In this document: positions 25,370-33,550 of the stretch, piece by piece | Layout of the letters: every line of letters starts with the position of its first letter | How positions within the stretch are numbered: the stretch's first letter is position 1 | NCBI RefSeq assembly: GCF_001182745.1 | Contig: NZ_LN868938.1 | Span: forward strand, 1,240,001 to 1,304,000 | Length of the DNA stretch: 64,000 bases | Direction: 5' to 3' | DNA from: Nocardia farcinica | GTDB lineage: Bacteria; Actinomycetota; Actinomycetes; Mycobacteriales; Mycobacteriaceae | Position numbers and translations under genes: made by a program | Notes under the pieces: generated by a model | What the model was told of the DNA's origin: nothing | Databases searched by the model: none | What the model saw: the letters and a program-made list of their open reading frames with translations, nothing else

Positions 25370-25396
25370 TGTCAGGTTTCTCGGGTTCCCGGTGTC
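25370..25396 (+). promoter_or_regulatory. candidate ECF41-type promoter for the oxidoreductase-sigma pair
   Basis: TGTCAGG begins at 25370 and a GTGTC motif at 25392-25396 lies 17 bases downstream. This is close to the TGTCACA / CGTC pattern I recall for ECF41 sigma factors, and it precedes an ECF41-type gene pair by 35 bases. It could be autoregulated by the sigma factor encoded at 26619. Confidence 0.45.
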
Positions 25397-25431
25397 TTGT
25401 GCTCGAACCCTCGCAACGAAGGAGAGACAGC

Positions 25432-26622
25432 ATGAGCGGGAACATCCAGGTGGTCGTCGTCGGCGGCGGGTACGCCGGGGTGATGGCGGCCGACCGGCTG
25501 ACCCAGCGCGCGGACGTGCGGGTGACCGTGGTGAATCCGCGACCGCGGTTCGTGCCGCGGCTGCGGTTGCACCAGCTGGTCGGCGGGACGCACGACGCGG
25601 TCGTCGACTACACCGACGTGCTCGCCGATGGCGTCGAGTTGGTAGCGGACACCGTCACGCGGATCGACGCGCAGGCCAGCACGGTGGAGCTGGCCGGCGG
25701 CGGCACGCTCGGCTACGACTACCTGGTCTACGCGGTGGGCAGCCTCGCCGCGACACCCCCGGTGCCCGGCGTCGCCGAATTCGCCTACCCCCTGGCCACC
25801 TTCGAGGCGGCGCAGCGGCTGCGCTCGGCGCTGCTGGATACCCCGCAGTCGGCGGCGGTGACGGTGGTCGGGGGCGGCCCGACCGGCATCGAGACCGCCG
25901 CCGAACTGGCCGAGCAGGGCCGCGCGGTGACCCTGGTGTGCGGCGGGACGCTCGCGCCGTACCTGCACGCCAAGGCGCGGCGCACCGCCCGCCGATACCT
26001 CACCCGCCTGGGCGTGGAGGTGCTCGAAGGCCCCGAGGCAACGGTCACCGCGGTCACCCGCGACACCGTCGAACTCGGCGGCGGACACGCGGTGCGCAGC
26101 GCGATCACCATCTGGGCCGCGGGCTTCGGTGTCCCCGATCTTGCCGCGCGCAGCGGCCTGCGCACCGACGCCGCGGGCCGGTTGCTCACCGACGAGACGC
26201 TCACCAGCGTCGACGACGAACGCATCGTCGCGGCGGGCGACTCCTCGGCGCCTTCGGGGCTGCCGTTCCGGATGAGCGCCTACGCCGCGGGTTGCCTCGG
26301 TGCCCACGCCGCCGACACCCTGCTGAGCCGGATGGCCGGACGGCAGCCCGCGCCGATCGACCTGTCCTTCTCGGCGATGTGCATCAGCTTCGGCCGCACC
26401 GCGGGCATCTTCCAGCTGGCCCACAAGGACGACACCGCGATGCCGATCTACTTCCCCGGTCCGGTCGGCAAGAAGCTGAAGGAAGTGTCGTGCGAGTTCA
26501 GCGTCAAGCATCTGGTGACCGAGGCGCGCAAGCCCGGCTCGCACAAGTGGATGAAGGACGGCAAGCACCGGCCCGCCCAGCTGGCGGCCCGGCAGCAGGA
26601 CGCGGCGACCCCGGTCGCATGA
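25432..26622 (+). CDS. FAD-dependent NADH dehydrogenase-like oxidoreductase
   Basis: This 396-residue protein is a type II NADH dehydrogenase-like pyridine nucleotide-disulfide oxidoreductase. The FAD motif GGGYAGVMAA is at residues 9-18, the NAD motif VVGGGPTGIETAAELAE near 145, and the second FAD-binding segment ERIVAAGDSSAP near 265. The C-terminal part has no clear membrane helix. An SD gaaggag precedes the ATG. The stop overlaps the sigma factor gene by 4 bases. COE-type genes (carboxymuconolactone decarboxylase, oxidoreductase, epimerase) next to ECF41 sigma factors are known, and this fits the oxidoreductase class. Confidence 0.88.
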   Translation: MSGNIQVVVVGGGYAGVMAADRLTQRADVRVTVVNPRPRFVPRLRLHQLVGGTHDAVVDYTDVLADGVELVADTVTRIDAQASTVELAGGGTLGYDYLVYAVGSLAATPPVPGVAEFAYPLATFEAAQRLRSALLDTPQSAAVTVVGGGPTGIETAAELAEQGRAVTLVCGGTLAPYLHAKARRTARRYLTRLGVEVLEGPEATVTAVTRDTVELGGGHAVRSAITIWAAGFGVPDLAARSGLRTDAAGRLLTDETLTSVDDERIVAAGDSSAPSGLPFRMSAYAAGCLGAHAADTLLSRMAGRQPAPIDLSFSAMCISFGRTAGIFQLAHKDDTAMPIYFPGPVGKKLKEVSCEFSVKHLVTEARKPGSHKWMKDGKHRPAQLAARQQDAATPVA

Positions 26623-27509
26623 GTACGTCGGCCGCGGCGACGGAAACCTTTCTCGCCCATCGCAATCTGCTGTTCACCGTCGCCTACGAGATGCTCGGCT
26701 CGGCGGCCGACGCCGACGACGTCCTGCAGGAGACATGGCTGCGCTGGACCGCCGTCGACACCGCCGAGGTGCGCGAACCGCGCGCCTACCTGGTGCGCAT
26801 CACCACCCGCCAGGCCCTCAACCGCCTGCGCTCGGTGAAACGCCGCCGCGAGTCCTATGTGGGCTCCTGGCTGCCGGAGCCGCTGCTGACCACCCCCGAC
26901 GTCGCCGCGGACGCCGAACTGGCCGACAGCGTCTCGATGGCGCTGATGCTCGTGCTCGAGACGCTGTCCCCGACCGAACGCGCGGTGTTCGTGCTGCGCG
27001 AGGCGTTCGGATTCGGCTACGACGAGATCGCCGCCGCGGTCGACAAGACCCCGGCCGCCGTGCATCAGATCGCGCACCGCGCCCGCCGCCACGTCGAGGC
27101 GCGCCGCCCACGCCGGTCGGTGCCGCCCGGGCAGGCGCAGGCCGCGCTGGCAGCGTTCCAGCGGGCCCTGGAGGACCGCGACATCCAGGGCCTGTTGGAC
27201 GTGCTCGCCCCCGACGTGGTCGCGATCAGCGACGGCGGCGGGATCAAGCAGGCCAACCCGCGACCGGTGGTCGGCGCCGACAAGGTGGCCCGGTTCGTCG
27301 TCGGCGGCCTCGCCAGGCACCGGGTCGCGCTCACCGCCGAGCCGACGCTGGTCAACGCCGCTCCCGCACTGGCACTGCACATCGACGGCGAGCTCGACGG
27401 CGTGCTCGCGATGCAGCTCGCGGACGACCGGATCACCGGTCTGTACTACGTGCGCAACCCACAGAAACTGACCCACCTCGACACCGAGGCACCGCTCACC
27501 CTCCGATGA
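26619..27509 (+). CDS. sigJ: ECF41-family RNA polymerase sigma factor (SigJ-like)
   Basis: This 296-residue sigma factor has regions 2 (DADDVLQETWLRW) and 4 (LSPTERAVFVLREAFGFGYDEIA, HQIAHRARRHVEARR) in the first 160 residues and a C-terminal SnoaL-like domain (about 175-290). The C-terminal domain carries an SDGGGIKQANPRP segment like the DGGGK motif known to affect ECF41 activity. The ATG overlaps the oxidoreductase stop. No anti-sigma factor gene is next to it, as expected for ECF41. The gene symbol follows the Mycobacterium homologue. The target promoter may be that at 25370-25396. Confidence 0.9.
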   Translation: MSTSAAATETFLAHRNLLFTVAYEMLGSAADADDVLQETWLRWTAVDTAEVREPRAYLVRITTRQALNRLRSVKRRRESYVGSWLPEPLLTTPDVAADAELADSVSMALMLVLETLSPTERAVFVLREAFGFGYDEIAAAVDKTPAAVHQIAHRARRHVEARRPRRSVPPGQAQAALAAFQRALEDRDIQGLLDVLAPDVVAISDGGGIKQANPRPVVGADKVARFVVGGLARHRVALTAEPTLVNAAPALALHIDGELDGVLAMQLADDRITGLYYVRNPQKLTHLDTEAPLTLR

Positions 27510-27986
27510 AGGCCCGACAGTTCAGGAGCCGACATGAACACCTCGGCATGGCCTGCCACCGCGGCGCGCCGGTGGCAGGTCGTCACATCTGCCGGACATC
27601 GCCCGATCCCACAGCTGCCTGCTCACTCGGATCGGCTGCTGCATCCGGAAAGCCGCCCAGCTCGTGACGTTGGATGCGGCCAAGCGACCTCCCGAGACAA
27701 CGAAGCTTCCGGCAGCAAACCACCGAGGGCTTCGGAACCAAAAGGCCCCAGCCGGTAGAGGCCCCGAAGGGTGCGGCCCACCGGCTTGTCCTTCGGCGCG
27801 CACCGCAGCCACGCAAGCCCGGCTGCACCGGAGATCTCGAGATGCCCAGGTGGAACAGCACGATCGGGCCTGTGATGAGGTTGCGGACGAGTCGGCTTCC
27901 CGCTCATGCCGACGGCTGGGCGGGTGGAACCGACTGCTGGGCGAGGACGTCTATACTCGTGATCGTTCTGAAAGGGGGGTGGTTCT
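27510..27986 (+). other. 477-base gene-free stretch at the left edge of the type VII island
   Basis: The stretch has several short overlapping open frames on both strands, but none with a convincing start, codon bias or family match. It contains the first copy of the 15-bp repeat (27765-27779) and ends with a promoter candidate for the EspC-like gene: TATACT at 27952-27957 and, as an ECF-type alternative, GGAAC at 27926-27930 with GTC 18 bases later at 27949. The middle part, 27720-27850, reads like a degenerate intergenic repeat rather than a gene. Confidence 0.4.
27765..27779 (+). repeat. 15-bp direct repeat, left copy
   Basis: CGAAGGGTGCGGCCC occurs here and again in the same orientation at 30403-30417. 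The two copies bracket the whole type VII-like island (27987-30069). The flanks show only weak extra similarity. Confidence 0.5.
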
Positions 27987-28365
27987 GTGGCGTTCGAGGT
28001 CGATCCAGATTCCTTGCGTCAGGCGGCAGCCGCGTTGGCGTTGTTGCCGCATGAGATCGAGAAGGCCAAGCGGTTGGATGCGGGCGCTGCTGCCCGGGCG
28101 TTGCCTGGTTCGGCGGTGGGGGTATCGCTGAGTGCGTCCGATGGGCACAGCACTACGGCGAAGAATGTGCTGAAGGCGCGGTTCAATCACTGGTCGGGGT
28201 TGATGGTGGTTGCCGCAGTGGGCGAACGCCACCGCTTATGACGATCTGGCCGTAGCGTGCGTAGGAGCCTACAACGCGATGAACCAGCCGCTGGCGGAGC
28301 TGAAGTCGATCTATCGCACCTCCATCACCGGCAGGGTGACGGAAGCCGCGGACAAGGGGTGCTGA
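27987..28365 (+). pseudogene. EspC-like type VII secretion target gene, frameshifted
   Basis: The GTG at 27987 has a strong SD (aaaggggggt) and starts a protein FEVDPDSLRQAAAALALLPHEI, then PGSAVGVSLSASDGHSTTAKNVLKARFNHWSGLM, which fits the EspC/ESX-1 secretion-associated (type VII target) family common in Nocardia. The frame ends prematurely at 28241. After a shift near 28217-28219 the sequence continues as QWANATAYDDLAVACVGAYNAMNQ and runs to a stop at 28363-28365, so a small deletion or insertion (for example loss of two bases) has probably broken one longer gene. A sequencing error cannot be ruled out. Its loss would remove a secretion partner for the downstream genes. Confidence 0.6.
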
Positions 28366-28580
28366 AGTGGGTCGAAACCTGGGCTACCTCCAAGGACGGG
28401 CAATGGTCGACCGGCTTCAGCAGGCTGGGCATCGTCGGTAACGTGATCGGTACCGTGCCCGCGATCGCCAACGACATCAACGGCGGCATGGATCCCACGA
28501 AGGCGATCGTGAGCGAGGGCGCTGGAACGGCCGCGGGAATGGGTTTGGTCTCCAAGAGCATTCAGTGGATCTGGTCATGA
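28359..28580 (+). CDS. short glycine-rich protein, possible remnant of a type VII effector
   Basis: The GTG at 28359 overlaps the end of the frameshifted EspC-like gene. The 73-residue product has a polar start (KWVETWATSKDGQWSTGFS) and a glycine- and alanine-rich region, GIVGNVIGTVPAIAND and later SEGAGTAAGMGLVSK, with small residues spaced like a glycine zipper. Similar tails occur in the C-terminal regions of actinobacterial type VII effectors. It may be a truncated effector or a small membrane-active protein. The stop overlaps the next ATG as ATGA, so translation is coupled. Confidence 0.5.
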   Translation: MLKWVETWATSKDGQWSTGFSRLGIVGNVIGTVPAIANDINGGMDPTKAIVSEGAGTAAGMGLVSKSIQWIWS

Positions 28581-29467
28581 GACCGCCGAACTCCGCACCG
28601 GTCCTGTCCATTCCGCGGCAGTGGGATGGGCGCCATTCCCGTGCCGCGGCGTGGCTCTCGGCTGCGGCGGCGGTCTTCTTCGCGCTCATCATGCTGTTGT
28701 GGTTGGTGATGGCGGCGCGTGGCGTTGGCAACGGTCTCGCGGTCCCGCTCGGCCGTCTCGGTGTGGCGATGCTCAGCGCCGGCGCGGTCGGGCTCTTCGC
28801 CGCCCGGGCGTTGTCATTGTTCCCGCGCGCGAGCGCGCGGCTAGGCCCCCCGGTCACAACGCATACGGACCCCGACTGGGGTCTGGGAGTCCGGCTCGAA
28901 CAGAACTCCCAGGTCCTGCCGCTGATCTTGATCCTGGCCGGCTGCGCCCTCTACGGGGCGATGGCGTGGTGGTCGTGGCAGTCCGGCGCCGGAGCGGAGC
29001 TGCTCCCGTTCTCCCGCGACAACAGCGGTGGAGCCGGCGTCGCGCTGGTGATGGCCATCGCCGCCGCCATCTGCGTGCTGTTGATGGTGTTCGTCCGCGT
29101 CACCCGCATCTCGTATGAGATGTATCCAGCGGGAATCGTCTGCCGAACCCCCCTGCGCGCCACCACACGCATCGGCTGGGAGGAGATCACAGAGATCCGA
29201 GGCCGAGAACGCAGGCTCTCGGCCTACAACACCGAAGCCCCCGTCGTAACCGCGGTACTGGCCGACCGGTCCATGCGGCCGCGGCACCCTCTCTTCGACG
29301 ACGTCGGAGAATTCGGCATTCCGGCCTGCATCCTCCGCTGCGACTCCAACCTGCTGCTGGGATTGGTGGCCCACCTGCACATCACCCCACCCGACCGCGC
29401 GCTGCTGGCCTCGCCGTCTGTGCTGCCTTGGTTCACCGTGCACTACCACCAGCAACCCGCTCGGTGA
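28577..29467 (+). CDS. membrane protein with bacterial PH-like domain
   Basis: The 296-residue protein has about four membrane helices: residues 28-50 and 60-80, then about 115-135 and 152-172. A cytosolic C-terminal part follows with the pattern YEMYPAGIVCRTPLRAT and GWEEITEIRG, typical of bacterial PH-like domains. No enzyme motif is visible. The ATG overlaps the previous stop as ATGA, and the next gene may start at its stop, so it belongs to the same island operon. Related proteins occur near type VII secretion genes; the precise job is unknown. Confidence 0.7.
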   Translation: MRPPNSAPVLSIPRQWDGRHSRAAAWLSAAAAVFFALIMLLWLVMAARGVGNGLAVPLGRLGVAMLSAGAVGLFAARALSLFPRASARLGPPVTTHTDPDWGLGVRLEQNSQVLPLILILAGCALYGAMAWWSWQSGAGAELLPFSRDNSGGAGVALVMAIAAAICVLLMVFVRVTRISYEMYPAGIVCRTPLRATTRIGWEEITEIRGRERRLSAYNTEAPVVTAVLADRSMRPRHPLFDDVGEFGIPACILRCDSNLLLGLVAHLHITPPDRALLASPSVLPWFTVHYHQQPAR

Positions 29468-29529
29468 TCCTCACACCTGTCGGCCCCACACCGGAGAACT
29501 GCCCCATCAGCGTCTGGAAGCGAGACCCC

Positions 29530-30069
29530 GTGAGCGAAAGTATCGCCGAATATCTATACAACCGATCCGTGCGATGCGTCCCCGTGCATCCTGACACCAT
29601 CGGCGCACCCCAGGTTTGGGTCGATCTCCCGGCCGCCTGGGTTCCGATCGGACGAGAAGTCGCCCCGGGGGCGTACCTGGCATGGGCTCACGCACCCACC
29701 GGAATCGACAACGCCGAATGGGTCGACAATATCGTCATCATGGTCGGCCGGCTCACCGCCCGCGTGGACACTTGGGAGTTGATGGACCGCGCGTTCGTGG
29801 ACTCCCGCCGTCTCCCATCCTGGACCGAGACCTCGCACGGATACGACGATTGCTGCGGCTACCGATCAGCCGTCATCACCGGCAGCTACGTCGGCGGAGA
29901 CCGACAAGTTCACGCCACCACCCGCTACCTACTCGTACGTGGCGACGAATTCGATTTCCTCGTGCAGTACACCGTGACCGTCGAGTCGCACTCACCCCAA
30001 CACCACCTCATCGACACCCCGCCACCACTCAAAATCGACCCGCCTCTGCACATCACGACAGCCCTCTAG
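29530..30069 (+). CDS. LpqN-like protein without signal peptide
   Basis: This 179-residue protein resembles the LpqN/LpqT family in its strand order: ESIAEYLYNRSVRCVPVHP, VDLPAAWVPIG, YLAWAHAPTG and DNIVIMVGRLTA, then a YRSAVITGSYVGGDRQVHATTRYLL segment. The family is usually a lipoprotein, but no signal peptide or lipobox is present here. The start at GTG 29530 fits the family; an in-frame GTG at 29464 overlaps the preceding stop and would add 22 residues. Base composition is AT-richer than the neighbouring regions. It closes the type VII-like island. Confidence 0.7.
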   Translation: MSESIAEYLYNRSVRCVPVHPDTIGAPQVWVDLPAAWVPIGREVAPGAYLAWAHAPTGIDNAEWVDNIVIMVGRLTARVDTWELMDRAFVDSRRLPSWTETSHGYDDCCGYRSAVITGSYVGGDRQVHATTRYLLVRGDEFDFLVQYTVTVESHSPQHHLIDTPPPLKIDPPLHITTAL

Positions 30070-30313
30070 AACCGGTCCACCCGCGAGGACCGTCACGCAG
30101 ACATCCAGTTCCCGACAGCAGGCTTTGGTCCCGGTGGGGTCACCTGGGTTCGGAAGCCACATGGACCGGGGCGAGGCAGGCAGTCGGAAGTGGCAGCAGA
30201 GTCCGGACTCGCCGCGCCGGGCAGGGCCGGGTTTCAGCCACCGGCGGGGCACCGAATGTGGCAGCGACCTCTGGTGCTTCAGTACCGGCGGGGCCGAGGG
30301 TTCTGGAATGCAC

Positions 30314-30343
30314 AACGCCGCAGGTCCGTGGACCTGCGGCGTT
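30314..30343. terminator. strong bidirectional terminator hairpin
   Basis: AACGCCGCAGGTCC (30314-30327) and GGACCTGCGGCGTT (30330-30343) form a perfect 14-bp inverted repeat with two bases between them. It lies between the convergent LpqN-like and hydrolase genes. No U-tract is evident, but the stem is strong. Confidence 0.65.
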
Positions 30344-30402
30344 CCCGCGAACGGGGGTCGGCACCAGGCAAGCGCCTCTCGGCGAGTGGTCGCTCGTAGC
30401 GA

Positions 30403-30417
30403 CGAAGGGTGCGGCCC
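30403..30417 (+). repeat. 15-bp direct repeat, right copy
   Basis: Exact copy of CGAAGGGTGCGGCCC found at 27765-27779, same orientation, on the right side of the type VII-like island. It may mark an insertion or recombination boundary. Confidence 0.5.
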
Positions 30418-30547
30418 GGGGCTGCCCGAGGCGCCGACAGCATCTACAACGGCGGCCCGCGCGGAGATCTTCCACCCGTCGGGGTGACGTGCGGCACACC
30501 GCGTGGCGCGGAGGTGGCGGGGTACGGGTGGTCTGGTCCGGCCCCGG

Positions 30548-32275
30548 TCAGCTCGGTGCGACGGCGAAGGCGGCCAGCTGGGTCGAGACCGTCTCCGGGC
30601 GACCGTCGTTCTGCTCGGCAGCGGCGGTCACCACGTCGAGATGGTTGTAGCCGGGCAGGTCGACGACGCGACCGGGCGTTTCCGGCGGGGGCCGCACGCC
30701 CACGCCGTCGGCGGCGACGAAGGTGATCGTCGGCGCGCCGGTGGCGGCGTCGGGGTAGCGGCGGTGTCGATCGATGCCGGGGCCGCCGGGAGTGGCGGTG
30801 TCGAGGGTGAGGCGCGTGGGGAAATACCACTCCGTGAAGTCCAGGGGTGGTTCGCACAGATCGCGGGCGAGTTCGTGGACGGAGGTGATCTCGCTGTCCG
30901 GTGTGGTGGCGTCGAAGCGGGCCGGGTCGACGGCGTCGTAGTCGCTCCAGCGGTAGACGGTGCCGGGGTCGAACCCGGTGGGGGCGAACTTCTTCGCGGT
31001 GCCGAACAGCGCCGGGCCGAGTGGGAGTGCGGCGGCTGCCGCGGTGGGCAGCGGGAAGGACTTCGGGCCCACAGGGGTGCCGGGGGCGAGGAAACCCGTG
31101 CTGGCTTGCAGGAAGGCGAACGGTTGGGAGTTGTCGTCGAGGATCGCGCCGAGCACGGCGGTGTTGGTGGCATGCAGAGTGCGGATGTCGGGATGGCCGG
31201 TGAACACCGCGCGGTGGTCCTGGGCGAGTAGAACCCGCAGCGTCGCATCGACATTCGGATTGCGCGGCAGGCGCGCGACGATCTGGTCGACCCCCTCGGG
31301 CTCGAGATGCGCCGCCAGGCCGGCCAGCGCGAGCAGGTTCATCGTCTCCGGGTTGATCACCGCCGGGGCGGCCAACACCGGTAGCGCGGTGCCCACCCGT
31401 CCGGTCCCGGCGGCGAGCACCGCGGCCACGGCGGGCGGCAGATCGGGCAGTTCGGCCTGCGGCATCAGCGCCGCCGGGTCGGCGCTGACGGCGGTGTCGA
31501 GGGCGAAGTACCCGGCGCACTGCCGGTGGCCGGCGTCGTCGGTGGTGGCCGGGTCGCCGTCGAAATCCCATTCGGCGAAGTTGCCGGTGATCAGTCCACC
31601 GAGGGAGTGCCCGCCGCACAGCACCTTTCGCGCGCGGACCGCCGGGTCGGGCAGCTCGGCGCGCAGCAGGTCGTACTGGTCGCGCAGTGTCTGTGCCAGA
31701 CCTTGATTCGCCAGCCAGGCCACCGCGGGTCCGTCGACGGGAAATCCGGCGAAGCGCCTGCCATCGATCTCCGCGCCGCCGAAGTAGTAGGCGGTGGCGA
31801 CGTCGAGCGAGCCCGTCCGCAGGCCCGTGAGGCGTCCGGTGTGGTCTTCGAGGCAGTTGGAACGGCGGTCCAGCGCCCAGAATTCGAGGTGCGCGCCCTG
31901 CCGCGCGGCGGCCGCGACGGTGTTGCGGGCCAGGCTCTCGAAAGCGCTCGCCCCCTCGAAGATGCCGGGCTGGGCGACGAGGATGCGATCGGCGCGGGCT
32001 GCCTCGTCGGGGCCCGCGGCCGAGCGGAACCGCAGGTAGGACAGTTGATCACACTCGGGGGGACGGGGCCCGGCCGAGGCGGGCAGCGGCAGGTGCCTGC
32101 GTACCACCGACGAGATCACCGACGGCACCGACGAAGTGGACGGATAGACCCACTCGATCCGCTCGCTGACGTCCGGGTCCGCCGCCGACAGTGCCGATAC
32201 CGATACCGCGATCAGGGTGATGCTGCAGGACATGCTCGCGATCCGCGAGAGCAGACGCCAGGGGACACGGATCAC
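30548..32275 (-). CDS. secreted alpha/beta hydrolase
   Basis: This 575-residue protein has an N-terminal hydrophobic stretch (RIASMSCSITLIAVSVSALSAAD) that looks like a signal peptide or anchor, then a large alpha/beta-hydrolase body. The nucleophile Ser is in LCGGHSLGGLITG near residue 240. The likely Asp and His are late, for example in LPGYNHLDVVTAA near 550. The domain between is long, with many proline- and alanine-rich segments. The GTG start is supported by a gaggag SD 7 bases upstream; an ATG at 32233 would also leave a signal-like start. The substrate is unknown, likely an ester or lipid outside the membrane. Confidence 0.78.
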   Translation of the reverse strand: MIRVPWRLLSRIASMSCSITLIAVSVSALSAADPDVSERIEWVYPSTSSVPSVISSVVRRHLPLPASAGPRPPECDQLSYLRFRSAAGPDEAARADRILVAQPGIFEGASAFESLARNTVAAAARQGAHLEFWALDRRSNCLEDHTGRLTGLRTGSLDVATAYYFGGAEIDGRRFAGFPVDGPAVAWLANQGLAQTLRDQYDLLRAELPDPAVRARKVLCGGHSLGGLITGNFAEWDFDGDPATTDDAGHRQCAGYFALDTAVSADPAALMPQAELPDLPPAVAAVLAAGTGRVGTALPVLAAPAVINPETMNLLALAGLAAHLEPEGVDQIVARLPRNPNVDATLRVLLAQDHRAVFTGHPDIRTLHATNTAVLGAILDDNSQPFAFLQASTGFLAPGTPVGPKSFPLPTAAAAALPLGPALFGTAKKFAPTGFDPGTVYRWSDYDAVDPARFDATTPDSEITSVHELARDLCEPPLDFTEWYFPTRLTLDTATPGGPGIDRHRRYPDAATGAPTITFVAADGVGVRPPPETPGRVVDLPGYNHLDVVTAAAEQNDGRPETVSTQLAAFAVAPS

Positions 32276-32350
32276 GCTGCACTCCTCACCGACCGCGCAC
32301 GTCCCCGGGTGGTCGCGGGAGTGCGCGACTGTCCGGCGAAGATAGCAGGA

Positions 32351-33550
32351 TCACCCGGGCCCGTACGGCGGTTTCGTCGCGGCTCGGTCTTCGTCCGCCA
32401 GCCGCTGGTGCAGTGCGGCCGCGCGGAGGGTGAGGTGGTTGCGCTCGGCCAGATTGTCCGCCTGTTCGGCGGCTTCGACGTAACGGCGGGCCGCGGTGGC
32501 GAGTTCGCCTGCCTTCTCGTGGAGGTAGGCGTCCGCGGCGGTGTACCGCGGGAGTCCGGGGTCGAGATCGGCGAGCGCGGCCAATCCGGCGCGCGGGCCG
32601 TCCGCTTCGCCGAGGGCGACGGCGCGGTTGAGTCGCACGATCGGGCTGTCGGTGAGCCGCACCAGCTCGTCGTACCACTCGACGATCTGCACCCAGTCGG
32701 TCTCGGCCGCGGTCGGCGCGTCCGCGTGCAGGGCGGCGATGGCGGCCTGGGCCTGGTACTCCCCCAGCCGGTCGCGCGCCAGTGCGGTCTGCAACACCGC
32801 GATCCCCTGCGCGATCAGGTCGCGCCGCCACCGGGTGCGGTCCTGTTCGGCCAGCGGTACCAGGCTGCCGTCGTCGCGGGTGCGGGCCGGACGGCGGGCA
32901 TGGTGCAGCAGGAACAGGGCGAGCAGCCCGGCCACCTCCGGATCGTCGGTGGCGGCGGCGAGTTGCCCGGCGAGCCGGATCGCTTCGGCGGCCAGGTCGA
33001 CATCGCCGCTGTATCCCTCGTTGAACACCAGGTAGAGCGTGCGCAGCACGGTGCGCAGGTCACCCGGCGTATCCAGCCGGATCTCGCTCACGGTGCGCTT
33101 GGCGCGGCTGATGCGTTGCGCCATGGTCGCTTCGGGCACCAGGTAGGCCCGCGCGATCTGGCGGGTGGTGAGCCCGCCGACCGCCCGCAGCGTCAACGCG
33201 ACGGCCGAGGCCGGGGTGAGGCTCGGATGCGCGCACAGGAAATACAGCTGCAGCGTTTCGTCGACCGAGGCGGCCGGCCCGGGCGGCGGTTCGTCGAGCA
33301 TCCGTTCCTCGCGCCGCCGCCGGGCGGTGTCGGAGCGGGCCAGGTCGAGGAAGCAGCGCCAAGCCGTGGTGATCAGCCAACCCTTCTCGTCGGCGGGGTG
33401 CTGCCGCGGCCAGGTCTCGACCGCCCGCACCAGCGCCTCCTGCACCGCGTCCTCGGCCGTCGCGAAATCCGCCCCGCGGTGGACGAGGGCCGCCAGCACC
33501 CCGGGGATCAAGGCGCGCAGCCGCGCCGCGTCCATCGCGTCGGCGGCCAT
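32351..33550 (-). CDS. ECF42-type RNA polymerase sigma factor
   Basis: This 399-residue sigma factor has region 2 (ATAEDAVQEALVRAVETWPRQ, ADEKGWLITTAWRCFLDLARSD), region 4 (LTTRQIARAYLVPEATMAQRISRAKRTV) and a long C-terminal tetratricopeptide-like part (about residues 190-385) typical of ECF42. The ATG at 33550 overlaps the stop of the YCII/DGPF gene as ATGA. ECF42 factors are known to sit next to DGPF proteins, and the C-terminal domain is thought to regulate activity in place of an anti-sigma factor. A start at 33601 is open but adds an unlikely extension. Confidence 0.9.
   Translation of the reverse strand: MAADAMDAARLRALIPGVLAALVHRGADFATAEDAVQEALVRAVETWPRQHPADEKGWLITTAWRCFLDLARSDTARRRREERMLDEPPPGPAASVDETLQLYFLCAHPSLTPASAVALTLRAVGGLTTRQIARAYLVPEATMAQRISRAKRTVSEIRLDTPGDLRTVLRTLYLVFNEGYSGDVDLAAEAIRLAGQLAAATDDPEVAGLLALFLLHHARRPARTRDDGSLVPLAEQDRTRWRRDLIAQGIAVLQTALARDRLGEYQAQAAIAALHADAPTAAETDWVQIVEWYDELVRLTDSPIVRLNRAVALGEADGPRAGLAALADLDPGLPRYTAADAYLHEKAGELATAARRYVEAAEQADNLAERNHLTLRAAALHQRLADEDRAATKPPYGPG

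Larger units (their letters stand above)
30070..30547 (+). other. 478-base gene-free stretch between convergent genes
   Basis: No frame here has good coding signs. The stretch holds the strong terminator-like hairpin at 30314-30343, the second 15-bp repeat at 30403-30417 and short local repeats (for example ACCGGCGGGG near 30241 and 30283). It separates the type VII-like island from the secreted hydrolase gene that is read from the other strand. Confidence 0.5.

Noticed and set aside
27534..27861. Overlapping small frames on both strands left of the type VII-like island
   Set aside because: No SD, family match or clear codon bias; the sequence looks like degenerate intergenic DNA.
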